This document shows positions 24,389 through 36,191 of a stretch of 64,000 bases of DNA, in pieces. The stretch's first letter is position 1; each line of letters begins with the position of its first letter. This stretch comes from Cardiocondyla obscurior (Eukaryota; Arthropoda; Insecta; Hymenoptera; Formicidae): positions 620,001-684,000 of the forward strand of contig NC_091887.1 of NCBI RefSeq assembly GCF_019399895.1, in the 5' to 3' direction. The position numbers and the translations under genes are program-made. The notes under the pieces were generated by a model, which was given only the letters and a program-made list of their open reading frames with translations, had not been told where the DNA came from and did no database searches.

Positions 24389-26056
24389 GACGCAGACACA
24401 GCAGCAGCAACCGCCACCGCCGCCACCACCACAACAGCAGCAGCAGCAGCAGCAATCAATCAATATCTTTTCCACGAACTCATCGTCTACATGCTCGTCG
24501 CAGAACTCACACAAATCCGGCAAGAACGCCACCTCGCCGGCTCACCACACGGAGGAGCGTAATAAGCAATGGATGCAGGAGCCGGTAAAAGATTGTTCGA
24601 AGAGACTCGAAAGTATATCTTTGCGCGGGCAACAGTCCGGCCCGTCATCGGTAAAGCTCATTGAAGCTTACTCGAGCCACGTGTGGAGCGATACCGAGCA
24701 TATCTACGAGACGATACCGGAATCGGACAGCGAGCCGATTTACTCGTCGCCGTACGAGCATCATCAGCAACATTGGGCGCAACAAAGTAACCACGTCGCG
24801 GCCGCGACAACGCAGCATGCAGTAGCGCAGAATCACCTGGCCAGTGGCTGCCAACAACAGAATCAGAAATGGCATTCTTCCTCGAAAAGTAACAGCTCTG
24901 GCGAAGAAAAAGACAGTTCGAGCGCTTATAATACCGGCGAGTCCTGTCACAGCAATCCTCTAACTTTGGAGCTGCATCAAGGCGAGAGAGATCATCACAA
25001 GAGCACACTGGTGCTCTGCCCACCGAAGACACCACAAACACAGCAACAGTCCCAAAAACTCGGTTGTAATTGTCCGGTGACGCCGACTGCAACGTCCGCG
25101 GTGGCGAAGCAGTCATCGAAAAATCAGAGCGTGAGAAAGAGTTCGTCGTCATCTCATCATCACCGAGATCGCAACGAGCCCGCGTCGATGAACACCAACA
25201 CGTTGCCGGCTGACACCATGTACACGAACGTGGCCAACTTACAGCAGACAATGATGTTGCAGCAACAGCTGTTTAAGCAGGCTCTTAATCGCAAAAATTT
25301 TACAACGTCCAGAGAGACGTCCACGGGCGGTGCGCGAAAGTCCAAGTCGCACGGCAACTTCCAAGCGCCGAATCTCACACAATATCAGTTCGTTGGCAGC
25401 CAACAGGTGTGCACGTCCACTACGTGGATACCGCCGGAGGATAAAAACGAGGTACAGATGGAGTGGAAGGTGAAGCGGAGAGCGGACGGAACGAGATACA
25501 TCGCCAGGCGGCCCGTCAGAAATCGGATACTTCGAAATCGAGCGATCAAGATAACCGAGGAGAGAGCCGGTCACACCACCGAGGACGATACTATGTCGGA
25601 AATGAAGGTGAGTGCCGATTGGTAACGAACGAATTAAATTTCTTCCCGAGATTTGGAAAGATAGCGAAACAATTTTTTATCTCTTTATATGTATAATATT
25701 TTTTTGCATTATTATTTTTTTAGGTCGGACGTTATTGGAGCAAAGAGGAGCGTAAAAGGCAGCTGGAGCGCGCGCGTGAGCGCAAGCAACGCCAGCAGGA
25801 ACTAATACTGCAACAGCAACAGCAGATGCAACAGACTAACGACGTGGTGATATGCGAACAGCATACGGAAGATAAAGTGTCGAAGAAGCCGTTAAACATC
25901 GTCGAGCTGAGCCATAAGAAAATGGCGCGAAAAAAAACGACTCTGGATGATTTTACCACTGTGCAAGAAATGCTGGTCCACGGGAATAGGATGGGTGCAG
26001 GTGGGCCCGGCACGGGAGGAAAATTAATGGGTTTACTGTCGGTCACCACGGTATAA
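22227..26056 (+). CDS. PDZRN3: PDZRN3/PDZRN4-type E3 ubiquitin ligase, C-terminal part (partial, 5' exons missing)
   Basis: Six plus-strand exons: 22227-22604, 22975-23145, 23700-23798 (or 23789), 24063-24098, 24192-25607 and 25724-26056, giving about 810 residues. Residues 1-31 end PDZ1 (VNGQDV opening). Residues 127-216 form PDZ2, with an LGLTV carboxylate loop and VNGKDV after the splice. A disordered region follows with poly-Q/poly-P at about 282-316. Family hallmarks follow: DSSSAYNTGES near 469, MEWKVKRRADGTRY near 651, GRYWSKEERKRQ at the last join, LNIVELSHKKM, and a terminal LLSVTTV that fits a class I PDZ ligand. Vertebrate PDZRN3 is a RING-type ligase acting on signalling and synaptic proteins. 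The RING, zinc fingers and start of PDZ1 must lie upstream. Exon 5 cannot start earlier because of a stop at 24171. Identity at family level is firm; PDZRN3 versus PDZRN4 is not decided. Confidence 0.88.
24351..24455 (+). repeat. CAG/CAA repeat coding poly-Q and poly-P
   Basis: Runs of CAG and CAA, broken by ACG/ACA and a CCG/CCA/CCT block, encode about 13 Q, then QTQ, four Q, seven P and eight Q inside the PDZRN disordered region. Codon mixing indicates partial stabilisation, but the purer CAG runs at each end are expected to vary in length between individuals. Confidence 0.85.
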
Positions 26057-27510
26057 ACAGATTAACGTTGCGTACTGTTGAGCTTATCAAGCCGTAGGTC
26101 GTTGCACGGATATCGAAATCTGAAATAAACATAAGGGTATTTTACGGCACAATTATGATGGAATAAATTTTATATTGCGTGAAAAAAAAAAATACTTCCA
26201 CGCGGCGAATTATAATATTCTCGAATTATCTTTTATATCGAAGTTTTACCTGCAAATATATGCCTTGCGTTCAAAGGCACTGTCGTAAAAAAGATTGGAG
26301 TTCTTCCGAAAACTGGTGAAAGGTCTAGCATTCATTGGAATAATTCATACAAAACTGCTTGCTTGATGTATGTGTATGTACATGTACAATGTACACGACT
26401 CTATGATAAAGAGGCATCGCTAATCGATAATAAAGCGAGAGAAGCTTAAATTGTCACTGTTGTATGTGAACACGTGTGAGATTTATACGTTCGCTCTAAT
26501 CAATCATTGTAAATAATTGTAGGACATTACACATACACCCATATGTGTATAGATTTTACATACGAAACGAGAAATAATCTATGAGCAAAAATCGGTGATT
26601 ATAGGCATGTAGATATGTATGATAAGTGGTAAGTATTAACGTGACACGCATCAATATTCATTTTATTTTATACATCTGACGCAGACCGCGACAGAACGTT
26701 TAAAAGGACCATCGCCTTAACATCGATTCCAAAGGAATTTCTCGTAAATATCGCGAATAATGTTCAAAATTAAAAAGAAAAATAAATATTCATGACGACG
26801 TAAGCAATGCTGCTTCTTCGTGTACAAAAACATGGCTATTTATAAATTTTAATGTGTGTCGCGTGATTTTTACATAATTTTTGTAAAGTATCTACAGAAC
26901 AAACGCGCAAAATGTGCAAAAAATACGCTTGAAGAAATGTGGGACATCCTGTAAGTATAAGTGTAAATTATTTTACTCTCATGCATATATAACTTGTGTA
27001 TGTATCGAGTCGATTATTTTTGTTCCTTTCCCCCAGAAAAAGTAATCGAATCCTGTACTGCCAATGTCTATATACTGTAACTCTATATATTTTAAAGTAT
27101 ATGTGTGTATGGAGAAAGAGTGTGAATCAAATATGACGCCTCGATAAATTACTTATTACGTTCTTTCCGACGAAATTTGACCGCATAAGATGTATAATAT
27201 GTTTTGAGAAAAATATTAGATATGAGATATATCGTTGTAGAAAATATATTGTACGATTTAGACTTAAAAACACATATGCGATCGTACGTATGCTGTCTTT
27301 TGTATGTAGATTCAATAACGATTTTAAACATGTGTAATGTAAATAAGACCCAAATAAAATATAGTATTAATATATGCAATGGGGACAACGAATTAATGCA
27401 TTTGCATTCCCTTCTATGTGGGCCCCAAGACAAGCGTGATAATATTCGATTTAACAGAATACGTAAACCACAAGGTGTAAAAACATTCGAATGTAAAAAA
27501 AGACTGTTCA
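26057..27510. other. AT-rich 3' region between convergent PDZRN and importin-9
   Basis: No coding exon was seen. The plus-strand side is likely PDZRN 3' UTR with several AATAAA motifs. A 145-codon plus-strand frame at 27204-27641 runs antisense over the importin-9 3' end, has no splice or domain support, and is treated as chance. Confidence 0.6.
26124..26129 (+). terminator. candidate poly(A) signal of PDZRN
   Basis: AATAAA 68 bp after the PDZRN stop; a second lies at 26162-26167 and further ones near 26425 and 26779. Several 3' ends are possible, and the AT-rich DNA up to about 27.1 kb is probably 3' UTR in the longest form. Confidence 0.5.
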
Positions 27511-27516
27511 TTTATT
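27511..27516 (-). terminator. poly(A) signal of importin-9
   Basis: Minus-strand AATAAA 41 bp beyond the importin-9 stop, giving a short 3' UTR. Confidence 0.6.
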
Positions 27517-27556
27517 ATGAAATTCGAAAATTGTTTCAATCATTTGAATTTTCCTA

Positions 27557-30500
27557 TTACATGAGCGCATTGATATTTATGTTATTTAAGACTTTTAATT
27601 CTGGCACATTCAGGTGTTGGATATACATGCGGAAGCAATGATGAGTGGAGAAGTTTAGCAAGAAATCACGCAGATACTGGCCCAGATTCAAATGGTAAAT
27701 GGAATCTCGCAGTAACTCTGGATCTTCTTCATCGTCATCATTGTCCTCATCTGTACCTCCAAACTCTAAAAATAATCACATTTAATTTTTATTATTTAAT
27801 ATTTTAATTAATTCTATTCTATATCCTATAATAAATTAATTATTAATAACACGATCACAAGTTATTTATATGAGACTTACGTAAAGTGATTCCACTTTCA
27901 TTCCCGGGATCTATCAATTCGTCATCTTCTTCTTCATCATCCTCGTCATCGGATATCTATACGCCGAGTTTATTTTTTTTCATAAAAAATTGAAATAATT
28001 TGGTGGATTAAAGAAAAATTTAAAATAGAATATGCAAAAAACGTGACCAATACTTACGTCCGTATCCTGGCTAGCGCTGACGACCTCAATATCGTTCGAC
28101 AATTCGTTTATTATTACTTTAAAAATCTTTACAAGTACAGGCACCGTCGTCCATTCATAAGGCTGTGATTCGGCTTTGCTTCTGGTCCTCACACGATCTT
28201 CTATTCCTATATATTCCCGAATTATAACTCGCTATTTCGAGAAACATACAAATGTTTTTCGTAGAACAATGTAGCAATAATCTTATGCAACGAATCACAG
28301 TGAGAGCGCGCCAATGTATGTAACATCTTTTTAGCAGGCATTATCCATAAGAAAAAGATTTATATAACTTTATATTTACGAGCGGAAAAATTCACGTCAT
28401 TGTGTTTAATTATTGCAATCTTTTATGTAAATCAAAACATTAAAAAATTGCCACAAACCTGAAATAATCATATCCCCTTTGACCGTAATCTCGTCTAATC
28501 TGCTATCCCCGTGAGTGACTCCGTATTCTAAGATCTTACATAATGCAATCGTTCCGACCTTACGATCGTATCTACCGAGAAACAAGTGCTGCCTGCTGAC
28601 CCATTCAGATAAAACAAATGCAAGTGCGCTCTGTCCCGTCGGCCCAGGCACAGTTGAGAGAAAGTTCAACACTGCGTCAAACTGTGTGTTTATAAGATGC
28701 GCATAAATCATTAGCAGACTTTGCATCACGATCAACTTCTCCGCGCTCTGCATCTTACTCAGTACTGCTTTCAGCAATAAGTCGAGATTCTCACCCAAAC
28801 TGTCTCCCACATTCCTGATAAGCGTTGTAACTAAACGTCCAACAAAAGCGGCAGTAAATTCGCACGACTGAAATTATACAATATACATATAATTAGCTCT
28901 TAACAAAATGCTTAACATCTCGTTAAATTAAACAAGCTGATGCTTCCGGCAGTCACCTGTGGATTTAGAAGCTGGGCGATTATTTGCAGTATGTATTGTA
29001 ACCCAGTTTGCCCTTCGTTGTCTCGATGTGTGATAACTTGTTGCGCCGACACTGATAAATATGTGCGTATGAGTTCTCCGCCGTTTTGTAGCGTTGCATT
29101 ATCGTCGGAATTAAGAATACAATGACAAGCAGTCGGAAAAGCAGTTTCTACCAAAGTATTACTCAAAGGCGTCGGAGAATACTGCACTAGAACTTTTAGC
29201 ACGTCTAATGCCACAGCTCGAGATCCCTCTAATAAAAAAAAAAAAAAATACAAGAGATTAATAAAGATAAATTTTACAAAGAAAAGAAAAAAAACGTACC
29301 ATCTTTTAACTTATTCATAGGACTTATAGTCATCATACTCGTTAGAGTTGGTATTAAACGAGTTTGCAGTGGCTCGATACAACTCGGATTTTGCGTTAAG
29401 TCTTTAAATATATCCTGACATATATCTAAGATTGCCGGATCACTGTGAAACTTTACGAACACCGCAATCGTCAAAGGACATATCTTGTTCTCCACTGATG
29501 CCGTAAATTCTTTATGTTGCTATAAATAAAAATAAATTAAAGAACTTAAATAATAGAAAAAATACATCGCGATAAAAATGCATTTACGATACAAGAGAGT
29601 TAATATTACCCAGACTAGTATTTGAAATGTTTCCATAACTAAAGTCAAAACGTCCGTGCTGGGTTGACTAACTAGATTGAACAATCCTTGAAAAATATTC
29701 GGCATATGGCAACGTATTATATTAACTATAGGATCCTTTCCAGTCGATGTCTCGCTGAACCAATAAATCGCCTTAACGGCACTGATACGTATACAAGGCG
29801 GCTGATTTTCTTGCAAACCGTTTACCGTTGCCTCCAGAAAACGGGAACTCACTTCTGGTGGCATTATCTTGGCGTATCGTCCACCGCAACATAAACAACG
29901 GCCAAGAAGTAAAGGAGGCGATCCTAAAATAATGTAATATATAAAAAAATTTATCAGGTGCTTATAAAATAAAATTATTATTACATATGTATGCCATTAA
30001 TTTACCTGAATCATTTAACATTCCCAGAACAACTGTATCTAAAAATCTAATAATATCGAACTGTAATACCCCAGCCTGCTGTTTCTCAACGACAATGTTC
30101 TTAGAGAGGCTTAATGCCAAAAGAGAGGATTCTCGTAATTTCCACCAACTCTCACTATTGTTACCGTCGCCGTTAGCTTGAAGTGCCTTTGTTGCTTCGA
30201 TATGTCGCGTAACTACATCGCAAAGAGCATGTACCGCTTTGTCTTCAAGATGACAAATAAGAACCTATAAATAGCAAAATAATAATGTTATAAAAATTTA
30301 TATTACGATGCGTTTTCATTATTATCTTACCATTAAAAGTTCCTGTGCTGAAATTCGAACGTTATAATCGAAAGTGCACTCATCGTCTTCGACAAATTGA
30401 TTCGGATTGGTCGTCCATTGCTGAATTTGTTCAACTGTTATTTGCATAAATATTATTAAATAATATATAATTTCTGGTAGCATATTATCCAACAAATTCG

Positions 30501-31786
30501 TAAACTTTTTACGATCTACTATAGTTTGAACAAACTCGAAAATTGCAATAATGAGACTGTTGGAATTAATTATTTCTCCTGCAAAGAAAAAATTATATAT
30601 ATTTATATATTTATTTGTTAAAAAAAATATATATACTTATTATAAAAATTAATTTACCATCAGAATCAACTTCTTTGTCGTCGACGTCCTCATCGGCATT
30701 GACTGTTATTTCTTGATAAGTCTTTGCACTTTGACATAAAGTTTCCCATACAGGCGGCAGCATTTGAGGTAAAAGGTCCGATATATATTTCGGCAACTTT
30801 GTAACAAGACAGTTTATAGCTTTAATAATATCTGTTTTGAATCCACAGTCACTAGTTGGGCCGTTAGGCACTCTGAGGCACTCGACAAACTTCTCACAGA
30901 ACATAGGAATGATTGGCTGTAGATATTGATCTATAAATCCCTTCTCGTACGCTCCCGTGTGAGCAACCAAAGTCGTAATCGTTATAAAGATTTCAATAGC
31001 ACGACCGCGCGTTCTAATCGAATACTGCTACAAGAAACACAAAACTAGAGACTTGTCAAAAAAAAAAACATGAAATAAAAATATGTGGAAAACATCTTAA
31101 CACTCTATTAAATTTACATTTTCATTTTGGAATATCCTGTACATCTCTTGAAGAATGACAGGTCCTACATTAGGTAACTGAGCATCCGTTAGATCTCGGC
31201 TAAATTCTGTTAGTACTCTCATTGCTCCATGAACAGCGCACTCGCTCTCTTCTCTTAGACAGCTAACGAGAACGTCAAACAATCCAGGCCAGTTTTCAGG
31301 CCAATCCCAATGAGCTATACCCGATATCGCATAGGCCACTGCAGTTCGTACCTGTGAAAAAAAACGTTATTTGTATATAAAATATTATTGTATAGCGTAC
31401 AATATAAATTATAGATACGATATATTAATTAAATTCTTGAAAAAAATTACCTTACTAATAGATTCACGAAGTCCCAAGGGTAGTAACTCCTTGATTCTTT
31501 CTTTAACGGCATTGTTAAGCTCTGGCGGACGGAACTTCTCAGCCAACGAGCACCAGTGCGTTTCGACATATTGCTTCAATAAAACCGAAGCTAACTGCCT
31601 GATCGGCAAGTGACAGTTGGGATCGACAACGAACTCCGTCAGGTGTATACCGAACTCCTCTGTCACTTCTAGAGCCTGAATTCTCTGCTCCGCCGCCTTG
31701 CGAGTTTCATAATGCGACGACAAAATCCCAGTTAACGTCTCGTACAAAGCTTCTTTCAACGATCCTTGTACATCGCTAGCGGTCAT
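27557..31786 (-). CDS. IPO9: importin-9 (karyopherin-beta nuclear import receptor), complete
   Basis: Twelve minus-strand exons: 31786-31451, 31351-31118, 31027 (or 31024)-30658, 30578-30331, 30264-30006, 29923-29610, 29519-29300, 29228-28957, 28867-28459, 28206-28058, 27956-27881 and 27765-27557. Every junction is GT-AG and in phase, giving about 1030 residues against roughly 1040 in human IPO9. Importin-9 carries histones, ribosomal proteins and actin into the nucleus and releases them with RanGTP. Diagnostic stretches include LEVTEEFGIHL, LASVLLKQYVETHW, LLPLGLRESISK, AHWDWPENWP, AVHGAMRVLTEFSRDL, the DDNATLQNGGE segment, KMQSAEKLIVMQSLL and an acidic insert (DDEDDEEEDDE) near residue 940. 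The start at MTASDVQG is preferred over the upstream in-frame ATG at 31831 because the following LKEAL...TLTGILS matches the family N-terminus closely. It is head to head with FAM149 and convergent with PDZRN. Confidence 0.95.
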
Positions 31787-32989
31787 TGTGTAAAATAAAG
31801 GCTGGCTTGCCGGCCAGCATCTGCAGGACAATCGGTGATCTTCGCAAATAAAATACTCGATTGCTCGCAGTCTGTTTATCCGTGAAGTGTTCTTTCTCTT
31901 TTAATTGCACGATCGTTATTCCGCTGTCGATCGCTTCTCACATGCTGGCCGTAGCATCTGACACCTCGGAGTGTGATGCATTTGCATATTACATCATTCG
32001 CATAAACGTAGCAGGAGCTGTGGAAACAGAACGGAGTAGAAATAGCAGGTGGACTGGAATGACGAGGGTAAGAATGGGTAAGATGGACGTGACTATTTAG
32101 CGAAACGTGCGTTCCTACCATTCATTCGGAAGTGAAACAAGCTGGGTTACCGCGCGCAGTCCCGCCTCGAGCCTCCGCCTTCCGAACTACCGTCGTCTTA
32201 ATTACGCGGACGCTCGTCCGTATTACACGCGGTCAGCCGCTGTTGTTTCAGATCGATATGACACGTGCGCGCCGGCCCTCCGAAATGCGTGAACGTTGCG
32301 ACGTGCGTGCGAAAAAAAAAAAGCGGAGCGCACGAATACCCGATCCTCGCACTGGCCGATCAGCTGAGCATGGGCGAGCGTACGAAATTTTCCGAAAGCC
32401 GGTTCGGCAAATTGGTTATATCATCGTCCACGCCAGTCCACAGGAGATGCGCCGAAACTCTCGAGAGGTTTAGGAAATATACGGCCGCATGCCCCGCATG
32501 GTTCGGTGTTGCGCGTTTCGCACCAACAGAGGCGCCACTGGACGAGCTCCATTTAAAATACGGAGCCGGTGTCACGTATACGTATTTCATGAATGCGCAA
32601 CGTGAATATGGCTCCGGAAAGGTAATCGAGGGATCACGCGAATAATTCAAGTCGTCGATTCAAATTGCGCGTCCCGGTCGTAACTATCCGTGCCATTGGA
32701 GGCGTTGAGGTCGTCGTGATCGAGCCTCATGCGCACACGGGTGGTCTGCGAGTCGATTACATCGAGGTCAATATTTCAGCCGCCGGATCGATATTCAAGC
32801 TCGCGTGAGGCACGGACGGCACGGCGTAAAATAGAAATGATGAATGGCAGAAGTAGGCGCGGCCGCTGCGTTGATTGCTCGAGGACGCCAGTAAGTTAAT
32901 TCTCTCTTTCCCCGTTGCTCCGTAGTCGAGAACACGCTGGGTCTCCGAGTCCCGTTGATGGAGAGGACCCTCGGGGGGGGAAGCATGAA
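31787..32989. promoter_or_regulatory. shared upstream region of importin-9 and FAM149 gene
   Basis: About 1.2 kb separates the two divergent start codons. It is CpG-rich from about 32.1 kb on, like bidirectional housekeeping promoters. Open frames here overlap on both strands and show no protein-like signal. No TATA box stands out beside either gene. Both 5' UTRs must lie within this stretch. Confidence 0.5.
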
Positions 32990-34847
32990 ATGCGAAGGAA
33001 CGGCTGCAGGAGAAGCACGTAAGTCCGCGATTGTCGAAACCGTTGAAATTCGTTATTACAGAAAATTCTTTTGCAGGACTAGTCCACCGACACAGAAGGT
33101 AAAGGCTCCCCAGCATTTGCTGCGATTCAAAGACGACGAGGATGACGGATGCGAGAACGAATGGAGCGGTCGCTTCCGGCTGCCGAGCTTACCACGGCAA
33201 AAATCCTGGAAGGACGACGATCCATTGTCTAATGGCGACAGCGTGGCCACGTCGATCTCTTGGTCACAGGAGGTGGAAAGTGTGGCAACTCAGAAACTGG
33301 AGGAGCAGTGGGCAGCCGTGGAGAGAACTTTTTACGAGGAAGAAAATCAGCTGTTTCAGGAATCTACTTTGGACGAATGCATACAATGGAGAACTCAGAT
33401 ACCGTACTTAAGGGTAATCGGCAAAAATCCAACTTGTGACAATAACAGCACGCAGCCCGACACTGATCCGAGTGATAAAAAGATAAAGAGACTTAATGCA
33501 CAAAACGATGAAACATTTGCAGAACATAAACTTGTTGCAAGGGTAAGAAATATTTTCCCGATACGTAATGTCTAATATATACGCTTATACTGTATCTCTT
33601 TGTATTTGTAGGAAGGAGAAGATTCTGTGCAATATAAATTGAACAAGGCAAAGTTCGAAGATGTTATCGACATGATGATGGAACACTTAATCTCAGAGCT
33701 CTTTCCCAACGAAAAGAGCGAAACAGACTCCTTACACGACGATCCAAGTGATGCTTTAAGAATAGCTCCAGCCCCTGTTTACAGCAATAGAAATTCGTCA
33801 AGAAATTCGAAAGCGAATTGGACAGAAGAAGCAATTTCGCCTAATTATATCGAGAACAAGTCTATAAGTATAAGAAATCGATTGCTAGATACAGAAGGCT
33901 CCTTTCAGACAATAAAAAACGACGCAAATCATCAAGGAGTCCACAAGTAAGATTAAAAGAAAGTAAAGTATCAAACGCAGAAGCCATTTATTTTATTTAA
34001 TATAATATTTAATTTATAGAAAATCGAGGAAATCGATCTCAGCAAATAAACTGAAAGATGACAGAAACTTCGACGATATGAAGGATGACGACGCTTTAAG
34101 ATCCAAGGAGCAGCTGTGCACGCCACATATAGGCAGAAACAAGCTTGGCACTATTTTTAACGAGAGGATTATTGTAAGTCCTGTGCCTTTTACCGTGTCT
34201 ACACGAGAAAGCTTCTCTACTTTAAAGAGAATTCCGATTAAATTCGTGAACGAAAATGTAGAGATTTCTTCCTGCCAAGGTAAATAACAGGAAAATTACC
34301 AAGCTATTTCAGTATTGATTAATACATTAATATTAACACGAACATTATTGACGTTTCAGGTTCAGCTCGAAACATTGGCTTTCAAGGCTCCGCGAGAAAG
34401 TCGGGTGCATTGAGAAATGCAAGCGTTCATTCCGCTTGGCAAACTCCCGTTTCTCCCACCGTTTGGCCGAAAAATATCCGACTTGCCCCCATAGATACTT
34501 CAAGGCTTCCTAGCAGTAAAAATGGGTAATTTGATGGCAATTATAATACTTTTTTAATTTTACAATAGTTAAATATAAAAAGAGTAATTTTAATTATAAG
34601 TTTCAGACCATTGGCACCATTGCCTGCTGTTCTACACTGCAACAAAAAATCACTCAGCCCAATTTCTCGCTCTATGATACCGAAATCCGCCCACGCGACT
34701 TGCGACAGCAACGACGTTTTGGCGATTCAAGGAAAGCACATCGTTCCGACGCAATCAAAAATTAGCCTGCTCTCGGCTGGCTGGGACTACAGCCCGAGAG
34801 TCGTTAAAGGCAAGAAGAAGAAACCTCGAGCGAAGGAGCGACATTGA
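32990..34847 (+). CDS. FAM149B1: FAM149-family protein (DUF3719 domain)
   Basis: Plus-strand exons: 32990-33018, 33077-33542, 33612-33946, 34020-34279, 34360-34525 and 34607-34847; all phases agree and give 498 residues. The DUF3719 core is in the second exon: WAAVERTFYEEE followed by DECIQWRTQIPYLRVIGK, close to the (Q)EEC.QW....PHLR..G motif of FAM149A/B. A later helix, FEDVIDMMMEHLISELF, matches the family's second conserved segment, and IRLAPIDTSRLPS matches a C-terminal one. FAM149B1 in mammals is needed for normal primary cilia and is mutated in a Joubert-type ciliopathy. The first intron would be only 58 bp. The alternative is an unspliced start at 32955 or 32958 reading straight through, which is equally open. 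The A versus B paralog is not decided. Confidence 0.82.
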
Positions 34848-34862
34848 GAAGAAGCTTAATGC

Positions 34863-34868
34863 AATAAA
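34863..34868 (+). terminator. poly(A) signal of FAM149 gene
   Basis: AATAAA 16 bp after the stop codon, inside GCAATAAAATGCC. Confidence 0.6.
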
Positions 34869-36191
34869 ATGCCAAGTGCTTTAAATATTCGCTTGCGAGA
34901 AATATATTTTAAAACAAAGTGTATTCTACACATAATTGCGAAGAAGTACAAAATGTTGTTTTGACGTGTTCGATTTTGCAACAGGTCAACGCTTAAAGCA
35001 CGGTAAATCGCTTTAAGAATGAAATAATTGTATTTATCATGTGTAAAATATTTTTGAAGAATGACCGTCGCACGTATGCCCGCGACGTTTTATTTTTAAT
35101 ACCTTTTTTTTCTTTTTTTTTAGATAAAACTGTGTCTACCTCACCATGCGTCCGTGTTGTTGAAGTGTTCTACACGCTTATCGCGAATAATTATATTTTT
35201 ATATGCCGCACAATTACAAATTTATTGAATGTGGATAAATATATACAGTAACGTTGGATAAATGTAACATCACATTACTGGACCCGTAATGAATCTAATC
35301 CCGAGGTTCCATCCGAAGAAATCCCAAAATTAAGGATAAAACCTGCAACAGCGTTTTACGTGCATCACATTGTAAATATGAAATTATTTTATTATTTTTC
35401 GTCTGTTTCGTTATGCGACATTTCTATTTTAATAGAAAAATATAAAGATAATTGCTGTCCCTTTTTCGCGATGTTCTATTTACGTAATTAATCGAAAAAT
35501 ATTAATATAATTAACATTCGAATGTATTTAAAGAAACCAGAAACGTTTAAAATGTGTAAAAGATGCACGTACATTTATTTATAGTTTATGACTGAAAATT
35601 ATTGACTACAAAACCGGGGTTTTTTTTAACAAAAAAATAACGTAAAAAAAGCAAGGATGAAAAATAGCGCGTCGCGCGCCTTCTGCAGTTTCTGGCAAGA
35701 TTAAAAATATATCCCGTGAATGTATATGTGTAAAATAGCAAAAGGTTACGCGACAAATGTGTGCAAATCCCTTTGTTAAATTAATATCCTGGCGTGTTCC
35801 TGTAATAAAAATGTTATTCGCCCCCGAGGGGCACGTGGCGCAGAGCCGCAGGAAATTCGAGCGTGGAACGGCATTTGCGCAAGTTCGGACTTTCCCTCGT
35901 CGCGGTGCCGGCGATACGTTTAGTTTGCCGCGAGCTTTACAACGGTGAGGGACTGTTTTATAGACCGTCGAGAGGGTTTGTCATTTTGTCCGGCGAGAAT
36001 TCAAAGTAATGCGACACGGGATATAAATATCGTCGGATCGCGCCGTGAAGTAAGAGATCATCTTTCGCGTGGGCACAATTTTAATTTTCCTTTACTTTAC
36101 GTATAGTTTGTCTTTAATATTGTATCATGTAATGTCGCAATGCGTATGTTTCGGCAAGATTTTGTGCGTAGTCTAAGAGAACGCCGATAAA
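34869..36191. other. intergenic DNA with possible 5' exon of the TMEM72-like gene
   Basis: Mostly AT-rich. A GC-rich island at 35,820-35,945 ends at ACAACG|GTGAGG, a fair donor, and the next coding exon begins after TTGCGCAG at 36242. This island may be a non-coding first exon. Open frames inside it do not continue in phase into the coding exon. Confidence 0.35.

Noticed and set aside
27204..27641. 145-codon plus-strand ORF
   Set aside because: It runs antisense over the importin-9 last exon and 3' UTR and has no protein-like features.
31787..31831. Upstream in-frame ATG extending importin-9 by 15 residues
   Set aside because: The extra residues (MSCRCWPASQPLFYT) have no counterpart in the family, while MTASDVQG sits at the expected distance from the conserved N-terminus.
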